A stretch of 64,000 nucleotides of DNA from Tilletia caries. Taxonomy: Eukaryota > Basidiomycota > Exobasidiomycetes > Tilletiales > Tilletiaceae. The position numbers were made by a program, and so were the translations under genes. The notes below the pieces were generated by a model. It was given only the letters and a program-made list of their open reading frames with translations. It had not been told where the DNA came from and ran no database searches. The stretch's first letter is position 1, and every line of letters starts with the position of its first letter. Shown piece by piece: positions 44,301 through 57,797 of the stretch. Location: assembly GCA_032718865.1 (NCBI GenBank), contig JALUTQ010000045.1, forward strand, positions 434,001 through 498,000, in the 5' to 3' direction.

Positions 44301-47300
44301 TATTCAGCTCGAGGCGATCTTGCGTCACTTCCACTTTAAGCTACAAACCAGCGATCCTGCCGACCCGGAGCACCAGAAGTGGCTGGGAACATGTGGCATC
44401 AGTAACTATCGGCGGCCCACAGGCAATGCTGCAGTTGACGTGCATAGTAAGCGCTCAAGCTCGTTGGGCAGCTCATTTCGACAGTCAAGCGGCATGGCGG
44501 GGAGCGAACAGCACTTTACGCCCCCTATGGATGGCGGCAAGTTTGAAGCTCAACCATCATCGCCTCACGTTGCAGGCAAGCCCCTTTCCGACGAGGATAG
44601 CGTTGGACATAGTAGTTCTGCTCAAACAAAAAAGAGCTTGTTCATCCCTGCACGGCGGAATAAAAGCACTAGCGGCGGGCAGAAGACCAGGCCGCCGAAG
44701 CTGGTCGAGCACAGACGAGCGCTTCAAATCGACGCCAGCTTCGCCACATTCGAGCTCCACTGCGCCACCGGCACCGACACGGGACGACAATCTCGCAGCG
44801 CGGATGGCCAGCAATCCGGAGCGCGCCAGCTTCCTGAATTGGCCGAAGCCACGTCCGACCTTGTCATCATGCGAACGTTCAGCATGAAGATCAGGTCCTC
44901 CTGGACTCCGTATGGTCTCCTACCCTCGCTGAAAGCAATAACCTCAGCAACGACACATCGGCAAACAGATGAAAATGCGAGTGGAGGCGACTTTAGCGAC
45001 CTTTCTCTCAATGCCGAGACTGTCATCCCAGGATCATCGACAACATCCGATGCTCAGCTCATTTTACCACGACCCAACTGTCCATTCTCGTTCTTCGCAA
45101 CGGACCCCAATGAGCAAGCCGTCATAGCCGAACTCGATCTTGGCAATGTCAGCTCACACGTGAAGCTTCGGCACGCATCGGCGCTCGTTGCCTTTGCTGC
45201 ATCTTTACAAGCTGCGAAAGGTTCGGGACCTCACCCTGCATCTACTGGGAAGCAAATTTCGCTCCCTCGCCTCTCCTTGGCCTTCTGCGCCCGCGATATG
45301 TCGTTCCGTTTGGATGCAAGCGAAGACGCAGAAGTGGTTAGCCAACCTACTGTACCAGAGTTTGGGGCACATCGCAGTCTCGTGGTTGCAGCTCCTTCGG
45401 TCGAATTCGTCTTTCATGGTTCATACAAGGACGCATACGCACGGCGGTCAGCGGATGGCCGAAAAGATGCCTGGAAGTCTTTCCTCCAAGGCCATACGCG
45501 ATTCCGACCTGACGACAACGAGTGGAAACAGAGAGCAACCACGACGAAGACCTTGTCCATTGGTCCAAGCCGGTCCAAATCTTCCGCGCACACACAGAGC
45601 AGTATAGCCAGAAGCAAGCCCACTCCCGGAGGCATCGGAACAGTCGGTTCGATCAGCGAGGAGGTAACATCAAAATTGGACAACAGTGTTCAAGGAGATC
45701 AGCCTCCGCACGAGGGGGTCCGAACCTCGTCACCAGAACCTACCTTGGCACCTGAGTACATCAGTGGGCAGTCCAGCCCTGCTCAAGGCGGTCCACTAGG
45801 TGGCCGTGCAAAAGTTGCTTACTCCGGCAGCAGCGGGCATCTTTACAACTACGCGATCGATTCCAACTGTCAAATTCCATCGGTCGAGGCGTACTTCGGA
45901 TTCAGAAAGGAGCGAATATCGAAATCACGGCTATCCCTGACAGTACCGTCAGGCTCAGACCTTCCTCCATTCGGAATGTCTCATCAACACATTCTCTCAT
46001 TGCACCAGATCACCTTAGGCGTGGTCAGTATGGTGCCAGCTGGTGCTGTTGCCGATTTGGGTAACTACATCTTGCCTTCCCTTCTGGTCGATCGTGCGGC
46101 TACCGAAGTACAAACCGATGTCCGAGATGTGGCCTTCGACATGTGGCACCCTCAAGCGCTGGGCATCAGTCGGGACCTGATTCAGACGTTCGCAGACGCC
46201 GAATGGACTTCTCAACCAGGGACACCATCAAGTTCCAACCAAAACATTCACAAGACAAGCGGGCCCAATCAAAGCCTATTGGACAAGCTACCGGGTGGCA
46301 TTTTCCTCTTTTCGCACATGCAGTCGGTGACTTTGAACCTTGGTGGGCCGGACAAACGCTGCGAGGCCGATCTAGCTCGTGGAATTTCAGTCAAGACCAA
46401 GGCAATCACGATTGAGTACGCGGCTTCCAAAGACGGACGCTTCAAAGGACATCAATACGGTGCTCGTAGCGCAATAAGTCTGCCCGAAGACATTCGGGTG
46501 AACGCGAACGCTTCAGCAGCTCAGGGTCCCGCTGCGGCTGCACGACTGACAGCCATCGGGTTTGAGATCATTCCACTGCTCGATGCTGATCAGGCCATTC
46601 ACACACCAGGTCCTGTTCAGGGTAGCCTGCATGCTCAAAGCCACACCGATGTAAGAGTCGATTCAGTTAGTGGTCACTCTCAAGAGCACTCCCACCAACC
46701 CGGCGACAGCAAAGCGCCAGCCCTTTTCGCTCCAGCGGTCTGGGACTTCCAAAAGACGAAGCAGCGCCTGCTTTCCCGCCGACCGTGGATGGAGCCACCG
46801 AAACAACAAGATGCCGACAACTACCTCATTCGGACCAGCAGCTTCAACCTTTCGGCAACCTGTTACCGGGCAGGCAAGAGACACACCAATCCCGAAAACC
46901 TGAAGATAGACTGTGCCAACAAGGGCAAAATGCTCATCAAGGTGGAGATGCTGCACACGTACTGCCTGCTGCTGGCACTGTCTTCACTGTTGTCTCTGAA
47001 ACCGCGACAGCCAACGCAGGACGAAGGAAGACCGGGTAAACCTCTTGCCGAACCATCCCCAGCACAGCCAAGCCGAAGACCCAATCTTGCCGTCGCGTTT
47101 GCTTACGAGCTTCCAAAAGTGGATGTCTTCTTCGCTCTGGCAAAAGATACCCACATCTTCGTCCACGTACACCGCCTCCAGATCAACCTCGACTCAAAAA
47201 GAGGACTCGAACTATTGTGGGACACCCTCATCGCCGCCGTCGAGAGTGCCCGCGTGCCTGTCACCGATCTATGGGAAGAGGCTCTCCGCTTGCGAAAGTG

Positions 47301-50300
47301 GCGCGTCCTTCTTTCGCCTCCGACCGACAATGGGCCTGCCTCCGTGGATGTCAGCGGTCTCTCGGCTTCAATCCGCATTCCAACAGACTACCAGTTCCAT
47401 CACGTAATCGAGCACTCGACAGTGGCATTCAAGGCGACCAAGCAGCTCGCCCATCAATTCTTACACGATAGTTCGGACACAGTCATCTACCCGATCGAAG
47501 AAGACCCCAAACGAGTACCCAACATCTCTTTCCAGCTTCAGATGTTGACATTCGAAGCCGAAGACGATCCGATCGAGACACGCTTGAATCTGATCTGGCG
47601 TGCTGGTTCAAGTGAGCAACCAAAACGAATGGAACGCGAGGCCACCTTCGAGGAAGCTGCAGCAGAAATCCGCTCGGCAGAACGAGGAAAGAGCGCCTTG
47701 TCCCTGGCACCCTCCATAGCGGCCAATACTTCATCTCTGGACAGTACCGATGCTGGTTCGGTGAAGGGCGCTCGAAAAGACGAGAGCGCATCCGTGACCA
47801 TCGAGGAGGCCAGGCGACGGCTGGATATGTTCAACGGGCAGGAGTGGATCCGTCGGCAAAACAATGCGAAGAGGGAGCAGGGAAGACGTGAAGAGCAAAC
47901 GCGCGACCAGATATTCGGCTCAAGATCCGCCCACTCTTTCAAACTTCCTGTCAGGATGGCAGAACCAAGCTTATCAGCGCCTCTGCTACGCTCGATCATG
48001 ACGCGAATCCGCATCGACATATCGCGCCCCTCGTTTCCTTTCGAAGAGCTTCCCGACTTCTTGCACTTGCACGGGGGTGGTATGCCTAAAGACACCAAGT
48101 ACTCCACAGTCATTCCAATGCAGCTAAGGCTGCGACTCGGAGAGTGGAGGATCTCTCTGCGAGATTATCCACTACCCCTCCTTCATGTCCCGCCAGTGCA
48201 TCCAGACAAAGGCGATGCGTATGCATGGGACATGTCCGGAGACATCTGCCTTGCCGAGCAGCTGGGCGGACCAGAATCGATCCGGAAGGTTCCCGCCGTT
48301 GTGGTCCCAGCTTCTACGGGTCGCAAGAATGCTGTCCCATACAGTATTCAGGTACCTAAAATGGTCATGCCCCTCAAGTTCTACGGTTCGCCAATCATCG
48401 ATGTGAAGACGCCCTTTCCTACCCGCATTGTGTGGGGTCAGTCTGTCCAGCCCGCAATTCAAGACGTGCAGAGAGTGATCGAAAGCATCACCTCACCACC
48501 GCACGATCCGTCTCCTCGCCTGCCATTCTGGGACAAAGTGAGTAGAGATGCTCGTACCAGACCGCAGGGGCAAAGCTCATCGTCTCGTTTTCCACCAGAT
48601 ACCTTTGCTCTTGCATGGTCACGCCCGAGCCACATTCAGCGGTGACGGTGATGTCCACTTCTTTTTTGTGAGCCACCCTTATCACATTGTTATTCTAACT
48701 AGAACAAGTCGCTGATCTAAACCGGCATCAACAGAAGGGCTCCCGCGATCCGTACGAGGTTACAGGACATGGCGCAGGTTGGGTCATGGTGAGTGCACAT
48801 CTCTCATGGCCAACGAGTGGAAGACTTACTTAGTCTTGACCTTTGTCCTTTTTAAGTGCTGGCGAAAAGGCGTCGAATTTCGCATCGGATTCGAGAACGA
48901 CGATAGGGAATTCTTCCAAGTTATCAGCTCTGAATGTCTGCTCGCGATTCCGGATCTTCAAGATTATCTGGATTTGGCCGCCTCCGGTCACGGTCCAAAA
49001 GAACCTGCCGATGATGCTGATGCGAACCACAGTGACAATGATCCTACGGTCACTGGGTCTCAGAAAAGGTACATGGTGCAACCGCGCTTCCAAAAAGTGT
49101 GCCTGAGGTTGAGCAATGGCGTTCGAATCGGCGTTGGACTGATCTACGAACGAACCTGCACCGACGACTCTTGCAAGAAACGGCCCCGGTGTCGAGGATC
49201 ACCCTTTTACCGCGAATGCCGAATCTGGGACAGGGTCCCGCACTGGAAGGTATCAACCAAGTCTAAACAGCACGTTGAACAGGCGCCGGAATCTCTTCGA
49301 GTGAGTCTTTTTTCCCTAGATCTCCAAGTGCCCGCAAGAAAGTCGTTGACGAATCGTCTCAACAGTCGGATTCCTTCGAGGGCTGGCGTTCGCATCACAT
49401 TCATCCGTCCCTGTCGATCTTTTCGCCAAAAGAAGGCATTGCCGGCTATGGACCTGTGCGGAAATCTGAGGAGGCGACCAACAGTCTTTACTTTTCGCCA
49501 CTGGCATGGGAGCACTTTTGGAGATGGGTAGCCCTGTTTGGCGGGGCTCTGTCACTCCCAGTTCGGCAGGGCAAACTCTTTCCCAACACTCCGCCACAAT
49601 CCGCAAAACTCGGCGCCTTCATAGCGACCATCAAGTACCGCTTCATGATCGAGCCCATCTTCATCTCTCATTTCTACCAGCAGGCGTCGAAGGTCAACCT
49701 TGCGAAGGGGAGAACTACCCTGGTTGGCGTGAAAGCGCGGGTAGACAGCTTCCGAGCGGATCTTCATCAGCGGCAGGAGGAGACTATCAAGGAGCGACCG
49801 GAGATGAAGAAAGACACAGACAAGAAGCTGAAAGTCTTTCACAAGCCTTTCAATGAAGTCGAACTTGATTGCGCTGGCATCGATCTCCGCACAGTCTGGG
49901 CTAGATTCTACGACGAGTCACGACAACTCGTGGACGAATTCGAAGGCGATGCCGAGGACGACCTCGACGATTTCCCCGAAACAAATGCGGCAGCAGGAGA
50001 GGAGGAGTGGTACGACATCGCGGACTTCGCCGAAATTGATTGGCAGCCGCCTAATGGGGCAACGCCTGATCTGTCTATCACACAAACGATGGTCTGCCCA
50101 CGCTTCCACTACTATCGGAAGGTCGAGTCGAAGAGGGAGCGCAGAGCACGCCAAGCTAGCATCGACCCTCATTTTGGCTCTTACCAAGAGACACACGACG
50201 AGGACAACCTTTCCGGCGACACAGGACTTACGCCGATATCTGAATTGGCCTTCTCAAAGTTTGGAAACGAGCATACGCACACTTGCCTGGTGGGGACTTC

Positions 50301-53300
50301 GCCTTGTAAGTGATCGTTCGTATCTACCTAGTGAAGCACTTCTCATGGGCTGACAAACCGACATCGCCAGCTTCTCCGATGGTACAATCACAACTTGCCG
50401 AGCATCGACTCTCACACTTGCTTGCGGAGCTGCAAACGGTTACCAAGGCACGCCATGCTGCAACGTCTGCACCTGATATCTCAGCTGCTGCATCCATGTC
50501 TTCTTCATTTGCATCTCATCGCGGGGGCACTGAAAGTGTAAGCCAATCAGTGCAAGTAACGAAGCGTTCCCGGGCTACAATCACTCACTCCCTTTTCCAA
50601 TCTTTCTCTTCGGTCTTAGCCTCCCGATGCATTCGATGCTCGTATTGCGGACTTGAAAACGAAGATCAAGCTCATCAAAGACTTCATCCATTCACTCGGG
50701 CAGCTTAGCAAAGACAGCAACGGGTCCGAACAGGCAACAGGTCCCGCAGGAACCCAGATGTTCGTCCAATCGTCCGACGAGGATCGACTCGATCTTCGCG
50801 CTTTATACCGAGACTGGGAAACGTTCAACAACCGGTACTTTGTCCATAACCCGATCGTCTACTTCAGTACCGACACTCGAAACGCCTTGCTCAAATACTA
50901 TCACTGCTCACGTATCCGCAAGGGGTTTGCTCATCACATGACGGCCAAGGCGGTTCGCTATGTGCGAGCTCTCAGGGCCGAATCCACTCCGGAGCCGCCA
51001 GCTATACAAGGTCCCAGTGGGCCTGCTCCCGAGACACCACGCGTCGACGGGTCTACCGCCGGTGAGACCGGCGGCCTCAACTACATCAAAGGACTGCTGT
51101 CCGAGAAGATGTCATTCGGTATGGCCGAGACCCCTCGCCTCGATCAGGAGCGGCGCAAAGAGGCCTCGGATCTATTGAACCAGAAGCCTGAACCTCGGCG
51201 CGGCCTCTCAGACAACTTTACAATCAACAAGAGCAATGTGGCAGTTCTGCTCAAGCCCCAAGTCGTCTTGCAAGCCAAAGGTTCGATCCAGTCATCGGTC
51301 ATCATCACAGCGAAGAGACTCCGCCTACAGAACTACTCTGTCTTAGAAGACTGCTTCTCTGAAGACGAGCTCAACGCTCGACTGATGTATCGCAATTTTT
51401 TGGCGGTCGATGGTTTGCAAGCTTTTGCTCCGACGACACACTGTCAGTATTTGCGGACCGCGCCTCATCGGACCATGTTTGCCTACGTCCCTCTCGAGAC
51501 GTTGGTCGACATGGGCTACCAGACCAGAGATTTCGATCGAATCATCTCAAGTACCGATGCAGTGGCTGGGTACGACAAATTTAACAGGGTGAGGAGATGC
51601 AGTTTACAGTTTAGATGGTGCAACCCTTACTCACACAACTTTACTTCAAAAGCTGAGGGTTAATGCTTCGGACAAGGTCATCGTTCCTGAACAAGAGATC
51701 AACAACCCGGACTTTGACCACTTGCTGCATCACATGGACTTCATTCAGGTTCGGTGCCCACGAATCGCCCTCTCGGCAGATTCGAATCATTTCGCAGCCA
51801 TCTACTCTGTCGTCACCGACTTGCTCCTGTATCGGGACCCGACCAGCAAGGACCACAGCAAGCGTTTGGAAGAGATGCTGTTCAACTACGACTTCGAGAA
51901 CCTGGATGCTCTCTGTGAAGTCCTCACCGGCCTGCAAGCTCGAGTGCGCCACGCTAAAGACTTGCTCGGACAGTATCAAGAAAATTTCCAGTTCCTGAAC
52001 AAGGACGGCAAGGCAGACTTGTACACGCTTAATGTGGAGACGCTGGAGATGATCACAGACTTGGACTTGCTCATGCAGGCGATCACCACGGCACGAGACC
52101 ATCATGCGGCGACCGACAACGACAAGAAATCTGCCCTAAGTCTCGAAGCCAGTGCCGACGAGCTGGGCTGGTACATGATGGGCCTGCAAGACGGGGAACA
52201 GTTGGCAAAGCTCTCTATCAAGAATGCCAGCTTTTCGTGGTTGAACAAAGCGGACAGCTCAGCGGAAAACAAACTCTCGATTGGGGATCTACAGGCGCTC
52301 AACATCCGTCCGGATGCACACTATGCGGAGATAATCTCAAAGTATTCTCAGGCTGCCGACCATGATAAGGCGAAGAAGGGTTTGTTCCTGGAGGCCAAAT
52401 GGAAAGTTCTTGCACCTGTTGGTGGGATTGCAATCATCGAAACTCTCGATCTCAATCTCCACCCGGTCCGCCTCTCGATCGAGCTCAAAGTCGGACGGGA
52501 AATCATGGACTACATCTTTGGATCCAAGCGCCGACAAGCCTTGCAAGGTCAGGAGGCTCGCATCACAGAGGTCGGTGAAGAACCGACCGCCATTCCAGCA
52601 AACGCGGAGCATTTCCCGAAGAAGGCCAAGCGCAAGGGTCTGTTTGGTTTCCTCAGCACGAACAAGGGTAAGGAATCTGCTACTCCGAGCAGACTGGCCG
52701 TGCCAAGTTCGGCAACCAATGATGAACGTGAGGTGGCGCGGAGCGAGCGTCATCGAAGCTCGCCAACAAAGCGACAAGGTCGCAGCCGATCTCGCGAGCC
52801 TCGGGAGCATCGGCCGGCAGAAGAGCGCCGTCGGTCCTTTGAGGATGTCAGGAGCAAGAGCCGGACCCGTCGTGGAGAGAGGGAACAGGAGCTCGGAGGC
52901 GATTCTGATTCAGAAGATGCTGGCGATCAGGATGCCAAGCAACAACGTGACATCGCCAGGCGCAACGCGGAGAGCATGCGTCGACGGGCCAGCACCAACC
53001 GGACTTTTGTCAAGGTCAAGTTTGCTCAGACTATCCTGTGCTTGTCTTACAAGGTAAGCAGATGAGTGATCGACATGCTGTCTGCCAGTCACCGCTCACT
53101 CATGTCTCGTATCATATCAACAGGGCGACAAGGATAAGTCATTCATGGACTTGTTCGATGTGGTCTTCCGCGCGCCTACCTTGGAATACAAGAATCAGAC
53201 TTGCGGATATGAAGACCTGGTCAATTTCTGCAAGAAAGGTGAATACTGAATCCTCTTTTCTGATGATACTTCCCAAGAACGAGTGCTCACAATTCATTCC

Positions 53301-53742
53301 TCTGCTTGCAGACATTATCCGCGCAGCATGGGAACAGCGCGGTCCGCTGCTGAAAGGCTTTCTTCATCGCCCAAGAAAGACATCTCGCAACGTGCGTGAT
53401 TTCGCTGCGCAGGGCATCGGCTCAGCGGTCGGCAGACTCACTGGTCAAGAGCGAGTTGCATCGTCCTCGCGAAGTGACTCTATGGCATCGAAGTCGAATG
53501 ACGCCAGTAGCTCTCAGGCGATCAAGGTCCCCGGCCACGACGACGATGACGAGGACGATGATGACGAGAACGAGGATCGTGACGACGAATCGGTCCGGTT
53601 CGATTCGGAGCGGCGCGAAGGCGTGGGGACCAGCGACGTTTCGAGCAGTTTCCAACAGCGGGACAGCATGCAAGATGACTCGTGGAGCGGCCGGAGCGCA
53701 TTTACGGAGCAGGATTCGTCGAGCGTGCACACATCGTCCTGA
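41346..53742 (+). CDS. FMP27/BLTP2 (Hobbit/SABRE)-type bridge-like lipid-transfer protein
   Basis: Eleven exons: 41346-44023, 44094-48537, 48599-48667, 48735-48788, 48857-49300, 49366-50305, 50371-50537, 50620-51588, 51653-53053, 53124-53238 and 53312-53742. All phases close, giving 3903 aa. An N-terminal membrane anchor (TTTAILVVFWLFCRSILP, residues ~13-30) leads into a repeating-beta-groove protein. Landmarks are the LPFWDK motif (residues ~2369-2374, the family's GFWDK unit), KGSRDPYEVTGHGAGWVM, the SW-type block SDSFEGWRSHHIHPS, DWQPP (~2788) and CPRFHYYRK (~2807). Several Ser-rich disordered loops swell the N-terminal half. An acidic run (DDDDEDDDDENEDRDDE, ~3838) lies near the C-terminus. 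Relatives such as yeast Fmp27 and fly Hobbit form hydrophobic channels at ER-plasma membrane contacts. Confidence 0.88.
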
Positions 53743-54049
53743 CAAATTTGCTCCCTGCCACAGACGATGAAGGCGGGCAGTGTTCGTGATCCGCGGACAG
53801 CACGGACAAGTCTCGTCAACTTTCTTTTCTTTCTCTCTCCCTTTCTTCCTCCCTTCGTTTGAACACTTTCCTCCTTCGTGACCAAGTCACAAAGCGGTTC
53901 AGCATACCAACCCACTTCTAATTCATTCTCTCTTTTGCTTGCGCGACAGCTTGCTCGTCGCTTCTTTCTTTCTTCCATTGTTTCTCTCATTCATTACGTC
54001 GTACACTCAAGGACACAACCAAAATGCATACCTCCCATTTTCCCATTAT
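53743..54049. other. Convergent 3' flanks of FMP27 and the XLF-like gene
   Basis: 307 bp of pyrimidine-rich sequence between two stop codons on opposite strands. No gene is seen. Confidence 0.5.
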
Positions 54050-55732
54050 CTAGAAGCGACGACTCCGGGCAGTGCCTCGAGCAGGTGCGGCGCCCTTCCG
54101 GAGGGGCGCCAGGATGGTTCGGGAGGGAGGTGGACCTGCTTTCAACGGCGACGCAGTGCTGATTCCGGATGATACGTGACTGGAAGACGGCTCGGCGAGC
54201 TCGGGCACAGGCTCGTCGTCCGCCGTGCGTCTCGCCGGCGATGGGATCATTGAGGCTGCAGGCGAAGGCGGTGCTGCTGCCATGGGGTCATCCACGGCTC
54301 GCGCTGACCTGACCTCTGGAACATCGATGGAGAAGTCATTCTCATCGGGCCCCGTCCGATCAGAGGCAGTCTCGTCTGCTTCCGTCCCGCTGTCGGTGTC
54401 CTCCTCCCTGGATCCATCCTGAGGGTTTACGACGTCGTTCCGGTGTCTTTTGCTTGGAGATGGGTTGGCGGCTTCGTGATCGGAGGGGCTTGGACGCTTG
54501 TTGGGCGGGGCTGTTGTGCTTGATGGAGTCGCAGGTGGTGGTGGTGAGGCGGACTCTCGCGATGAGGACCTGGCTTTGGGAGGGAGTGATGTCTCGCTGG
54601 GTGGAGCAGTCTGATGGGCCCGTTGCCTTCCATCTTCGACGGTCTGGACGACCCGCCTGTTTTGAACTGCCTCTGGTTCAGCAAACGACGTCAAAACCGC
54701 TCGCGGCTGCTCTCTCCGCAGATGCGTCTCTGACCATCTACAGGAATTCAAAGTGAGCGATTTATATGTGCGCAAAGATTGGGAAATGCATGAAGGCAGG
54801 ATGGTTGAGAACCTCTGGCTCACCTTGTCAGGGCGGTACTGAGGAAAGGGCTGCTGAACACGTCGAGGAAAGGTTGGCGATGATCTTGTTGCGCAGAAAC
54901 GGCACTACGACCAATCGCCTGTACATGTCTCAAGCGAGAGTGGGTCAGATCCTGTGACTTTGACACGCGGACGTTCAAGTTGAATGCTAACCTGTTGCAT
55001 ATCTGGGAGCAGATGCTCCTTGCTGATGTTCGGTGGACTACACAAGAGTCTTTGCATGGCGGACCCTACTCCGAGGAGGGGTAGGGCGAAGTGGTTCAGG
55101 AAGACAGACGAGGCCTGTTCATGGTCGAGCGAGTCTGCCTCGAAGGAGAAGGAAAAGTCCAAGGCGGAGTCGTCTTTCGACCTCGAACGGATCTCGAGGG
55201 TCGTCTGTCAAAGGAACGAGGTGAAAGTCAAAGCTGGAGTCACTTGCATTTTGGAGAGGGCGATGCGACTCACTGCATAACGGGAGCCTTGGATCAAGAA
55301 GGAAGTCGACTCGGGAGAATCCTGTCCCAGCCGCGTCAGGCTGAAGACTCGTTCGAGGCGGCTGAAGATGGCAGCCAAGCGGGCCTCAGAGTCATCTTGC
55401 GATGTCCCCGTCGAGCCCAGGGACTCCGCAGCCGCAGCCGCAGCCGTCGATGTCGACTCGATGTCCGGAATTCGAATAGCATTGAGCTCGAGATGAGCGC
55501 AGCGCTTGAGAATCCGACTGGTCCGCAGCGGTTCGAAGAAAGCCTGACCCGACTCGGCGTCGAAGAGCAGCAGGCAGCATGACCGCCCGGGCAGGAGGGA
55601 GGGGTCATCGGCTGCGGCGGAGACGAGGAACTTGGCGAGGAAGAGTCGATCTTCGGCGGCCGAGTCTGAACATCGGAGAGGTGTCCAAGGCAGACTGCGC
55701 AGCGCGAGATCAAGGTCGGTGTTCCACTCCAT
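54050..55732 (-). CDS. Candidate XLF/Nej1-type non-homologous end-joining factor
   Basis: Minus-strand exons 55732-55274, 55204-54992, 54918-54824 and 54737-54050 (introns 69, 73 and 86 bp) keep frame and give 484 aa. The N-terminal ~220 residues resemble an XLF head: a hydrophobic start (MEWNTDLDLALRSLPW), beta-rich LLLFDAESGQAFFEPL, and a terminal strand LDFSFSFEADSL followed by NHFALPLLGVGSAMQRLL. The last matches the start of the XLF stalk helix. The helix continues for a short way (EHLLPDMQQ). The C-terminal ~200 residues are Pro/Ser-rich and disordered, and end with basic RGTARSRRF, comparable to a Ku-binding tail. Sequence identity in this family is low, so the call rests on architecture. 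XLF/Nej1 bridges DNA ends with XRCC4-Lig4. The alternative is an unrelated disordered nuclear protein. Confidence 0.55.
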
Positions 55733-56104
55733 TTCTTTCCCGTATTCTTTCGTCTAGACACCACACAGAAAGCACAGCACAGAAGAGCAGAGAGAGCAGG
55801 TATTCAGCAGGGCCTGGCAGCTTCGACAGAGTGAATGCACTGCACTCACTGGGTGCGTCCGTCTTGCGCGCGTGGGAGGGCAAGGGCAGAGCGTCCAAGT
55901 GGAAGCTGAGGTTGAGGTCAGCGGTAGAACCACGGTATCGAACGCACCGGTAGTTTCCCGGTGCTTCCTCTGCACTGCCGCTCTCCCATCGCGATGACTT
56001 CACTGCTTCATGCTTCCCTTCGACCATCACTCACAATCTCAACGCGAACCATCTCTCCCACACCCTCTCGTGTTTCTTCCCTACCTACTTATTTCCCAAC
56101 AGCC
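55733..56104. promoter_or_regulatory. Divergent promoter between XLF-like and vWA genes
   Basis: 372 bp separate the two start codons. The right part is pyrimidine-rich and carries upstream in-frame ATGs (55991 and following) that are probably 5' UTR. Confidence 0.5.
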
Positions 56105-57797
56105 ATGAGTATGCGCAGACAAGGAAACCCGCCCACCGACGCATTCGGCCGCCCGCAGCAGCAGTATGGCACGGGCCCGGCAGGAGCGCCAGCCGACCCT
56201 TCCGCGCTTCCTCCGCCGCCGCCGTACTCGCTCCAGGCCGGCCAGCGACCTGGCCCCGGTGCACCCGCACCCGCGCGGGCAGGAGCGCCCGTAAATGCCT
56301 ACCCTCCGCCAGGAAGTCAGCAAGTGTACCCGCCTCAGAACTCGCAGTATCAGCCCCCACCAGGCCCTCCGCCGGGCGCAGCTCCCATCCGGACCGGGTC
56401 GAACATGGGCAGTGCCGCCCCTCCTCCGCCGGTAAACAATGTACGACAACAGAGCACAGGCATGGGCAGCGTGGAGGCCATGGCAAAGCGAATGAGTCTC
56501 TCTCTGACGCAACCCTCTACCTCCTCTCCCCATTCCTTGCACTCCCATGAAAATCCCTTTTCTGATGCCGCCTCGACGCTGGTCCAATCGCCGACGTCGA
56601 CGACCACCAATCCGTTCTCGCCGAACTTCAAGCAGGGAGGGTTCCCCTCTGGCCCGACGCGACAGGGCTCGATCGGACAGCGAAGCGCACGGGCGGAAGA
56701 GGACCCACTGACGCTGCTGAAGTCGTTCGACTGCGTCTTTGTCGTCGACGACAGTTCGTCCATGCACGTGAACGAGCAGCCCGATGGATCGATGGGCCCC
56801 TCGCGGTGGGACGAGGCGCGCGATGCGCTTGCGGGCGTGGTCGAGCTGGCCCGGCATTACGACGAGGACGGGGTGGATATCGTGTTTTTGAACAGTGAGG
56901 CTACGTTGGAAGGTACCAAGGACCCGGCTGCTGTTCGGGCTTTGTTCGACAGTGTTGATCCGCAGGGTCCTACGCCGACAGGCGAGCGACTTGAGATGCT
57001 GAGTGAGTGGGATCTATGCTGGAGACGCGTCCGGTTGTCGTATCGCGTGCGTTTACTGATGCATGTATGCGCGTCTTTTTTTTCTGTCACAGTGCTTGAA
57101 TACTGGGAGAGTGAGTGGAAAATGATCGCGAGACCACGCGAGAACCATCGCGACTCGGGCTGCGGACTGACTTTCCAACTCATCATGATTGCCGGTTGTA
57201 GAGCTCGACACCTACGCAGACCGCAAGAAGCGCGGCGCGTTGACACCGGGTGAATCTCCGCCAAAGAAGGTGAATGTAAGTATTAATCAGACTGGCAGCT
57301 CAAGCGCTCAAGCTTATAAAGGTGTGCTGAACGCGTTCCTAACTGTCGCCCACTGTGCAGTACATCATCATCACCGACGGCCGCCCAACAGACGAGCCCT
57401 CGGACGTGATCGTGAACTGCGCTCGCCGATTGGACGAGGGACGCTACCCACTGGCGCAGATTGGCATCCAGTTCCTGCAAGTCGGCAACGATCCCGAGGC
57501 GACGCGGGCGCTGAAGGAGCTCGATGACGAGTTGAGCAGTGTTCATAAGGTCCGGGACATGTGCGACACGACCACATACAGCGGAATGATGCTATCGACG
57601 GAGGCCATAACGAAAGCTTTGCTGGGTGGTATTGTGAGTGCCGGGTGTTACCTCTCGCGTTCTATACGTCCATGCAAGCGTACTCGTGGCGGCAGTGTGT
57701 ACTGACTGCCCTTGATTTTTGGTGGGATCTCTTTCAGAACCGGAGGTTAGATCGTCAAGCGGACCCGATGCAACAACAACAGACGGGGCCGCGCTGA
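56105..57797 (+). CDS. von Willebrand factor A-domain protein with proline-rich N-terminus
   Basis: Exons 56105-57002, 57093-57110, 57202-57275, 57361-57633 and 57738-57797 give 440 aa. The second exon is only 18 nt. Residues ~20-125 are Pro/Gln/Gly-rich with PPPPPYS (PPxY-like). Residues ~205-420 form a vWA fold with a complete MIDAS: DDSSS (DxSxS) in VVDDSSSMHV, Thr in GPTPTGERL, and Asp in IITDGRPTDEP. Secondary elements follow the usual order (VDIVFLNSEA, LAQIGIQFLQVG). No membrane segment or signal peptide is seen, so it is probably cytosolic and binds a partner through Mg2+. The partner is unknown. Spliced this way, residues LEYWEKLDTYADRKKRG restore the helix before ITDG. An upstream in-frame ATG near 55991 exists but would add 5'-UTR-like sequence. 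Confidence 0.85.
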
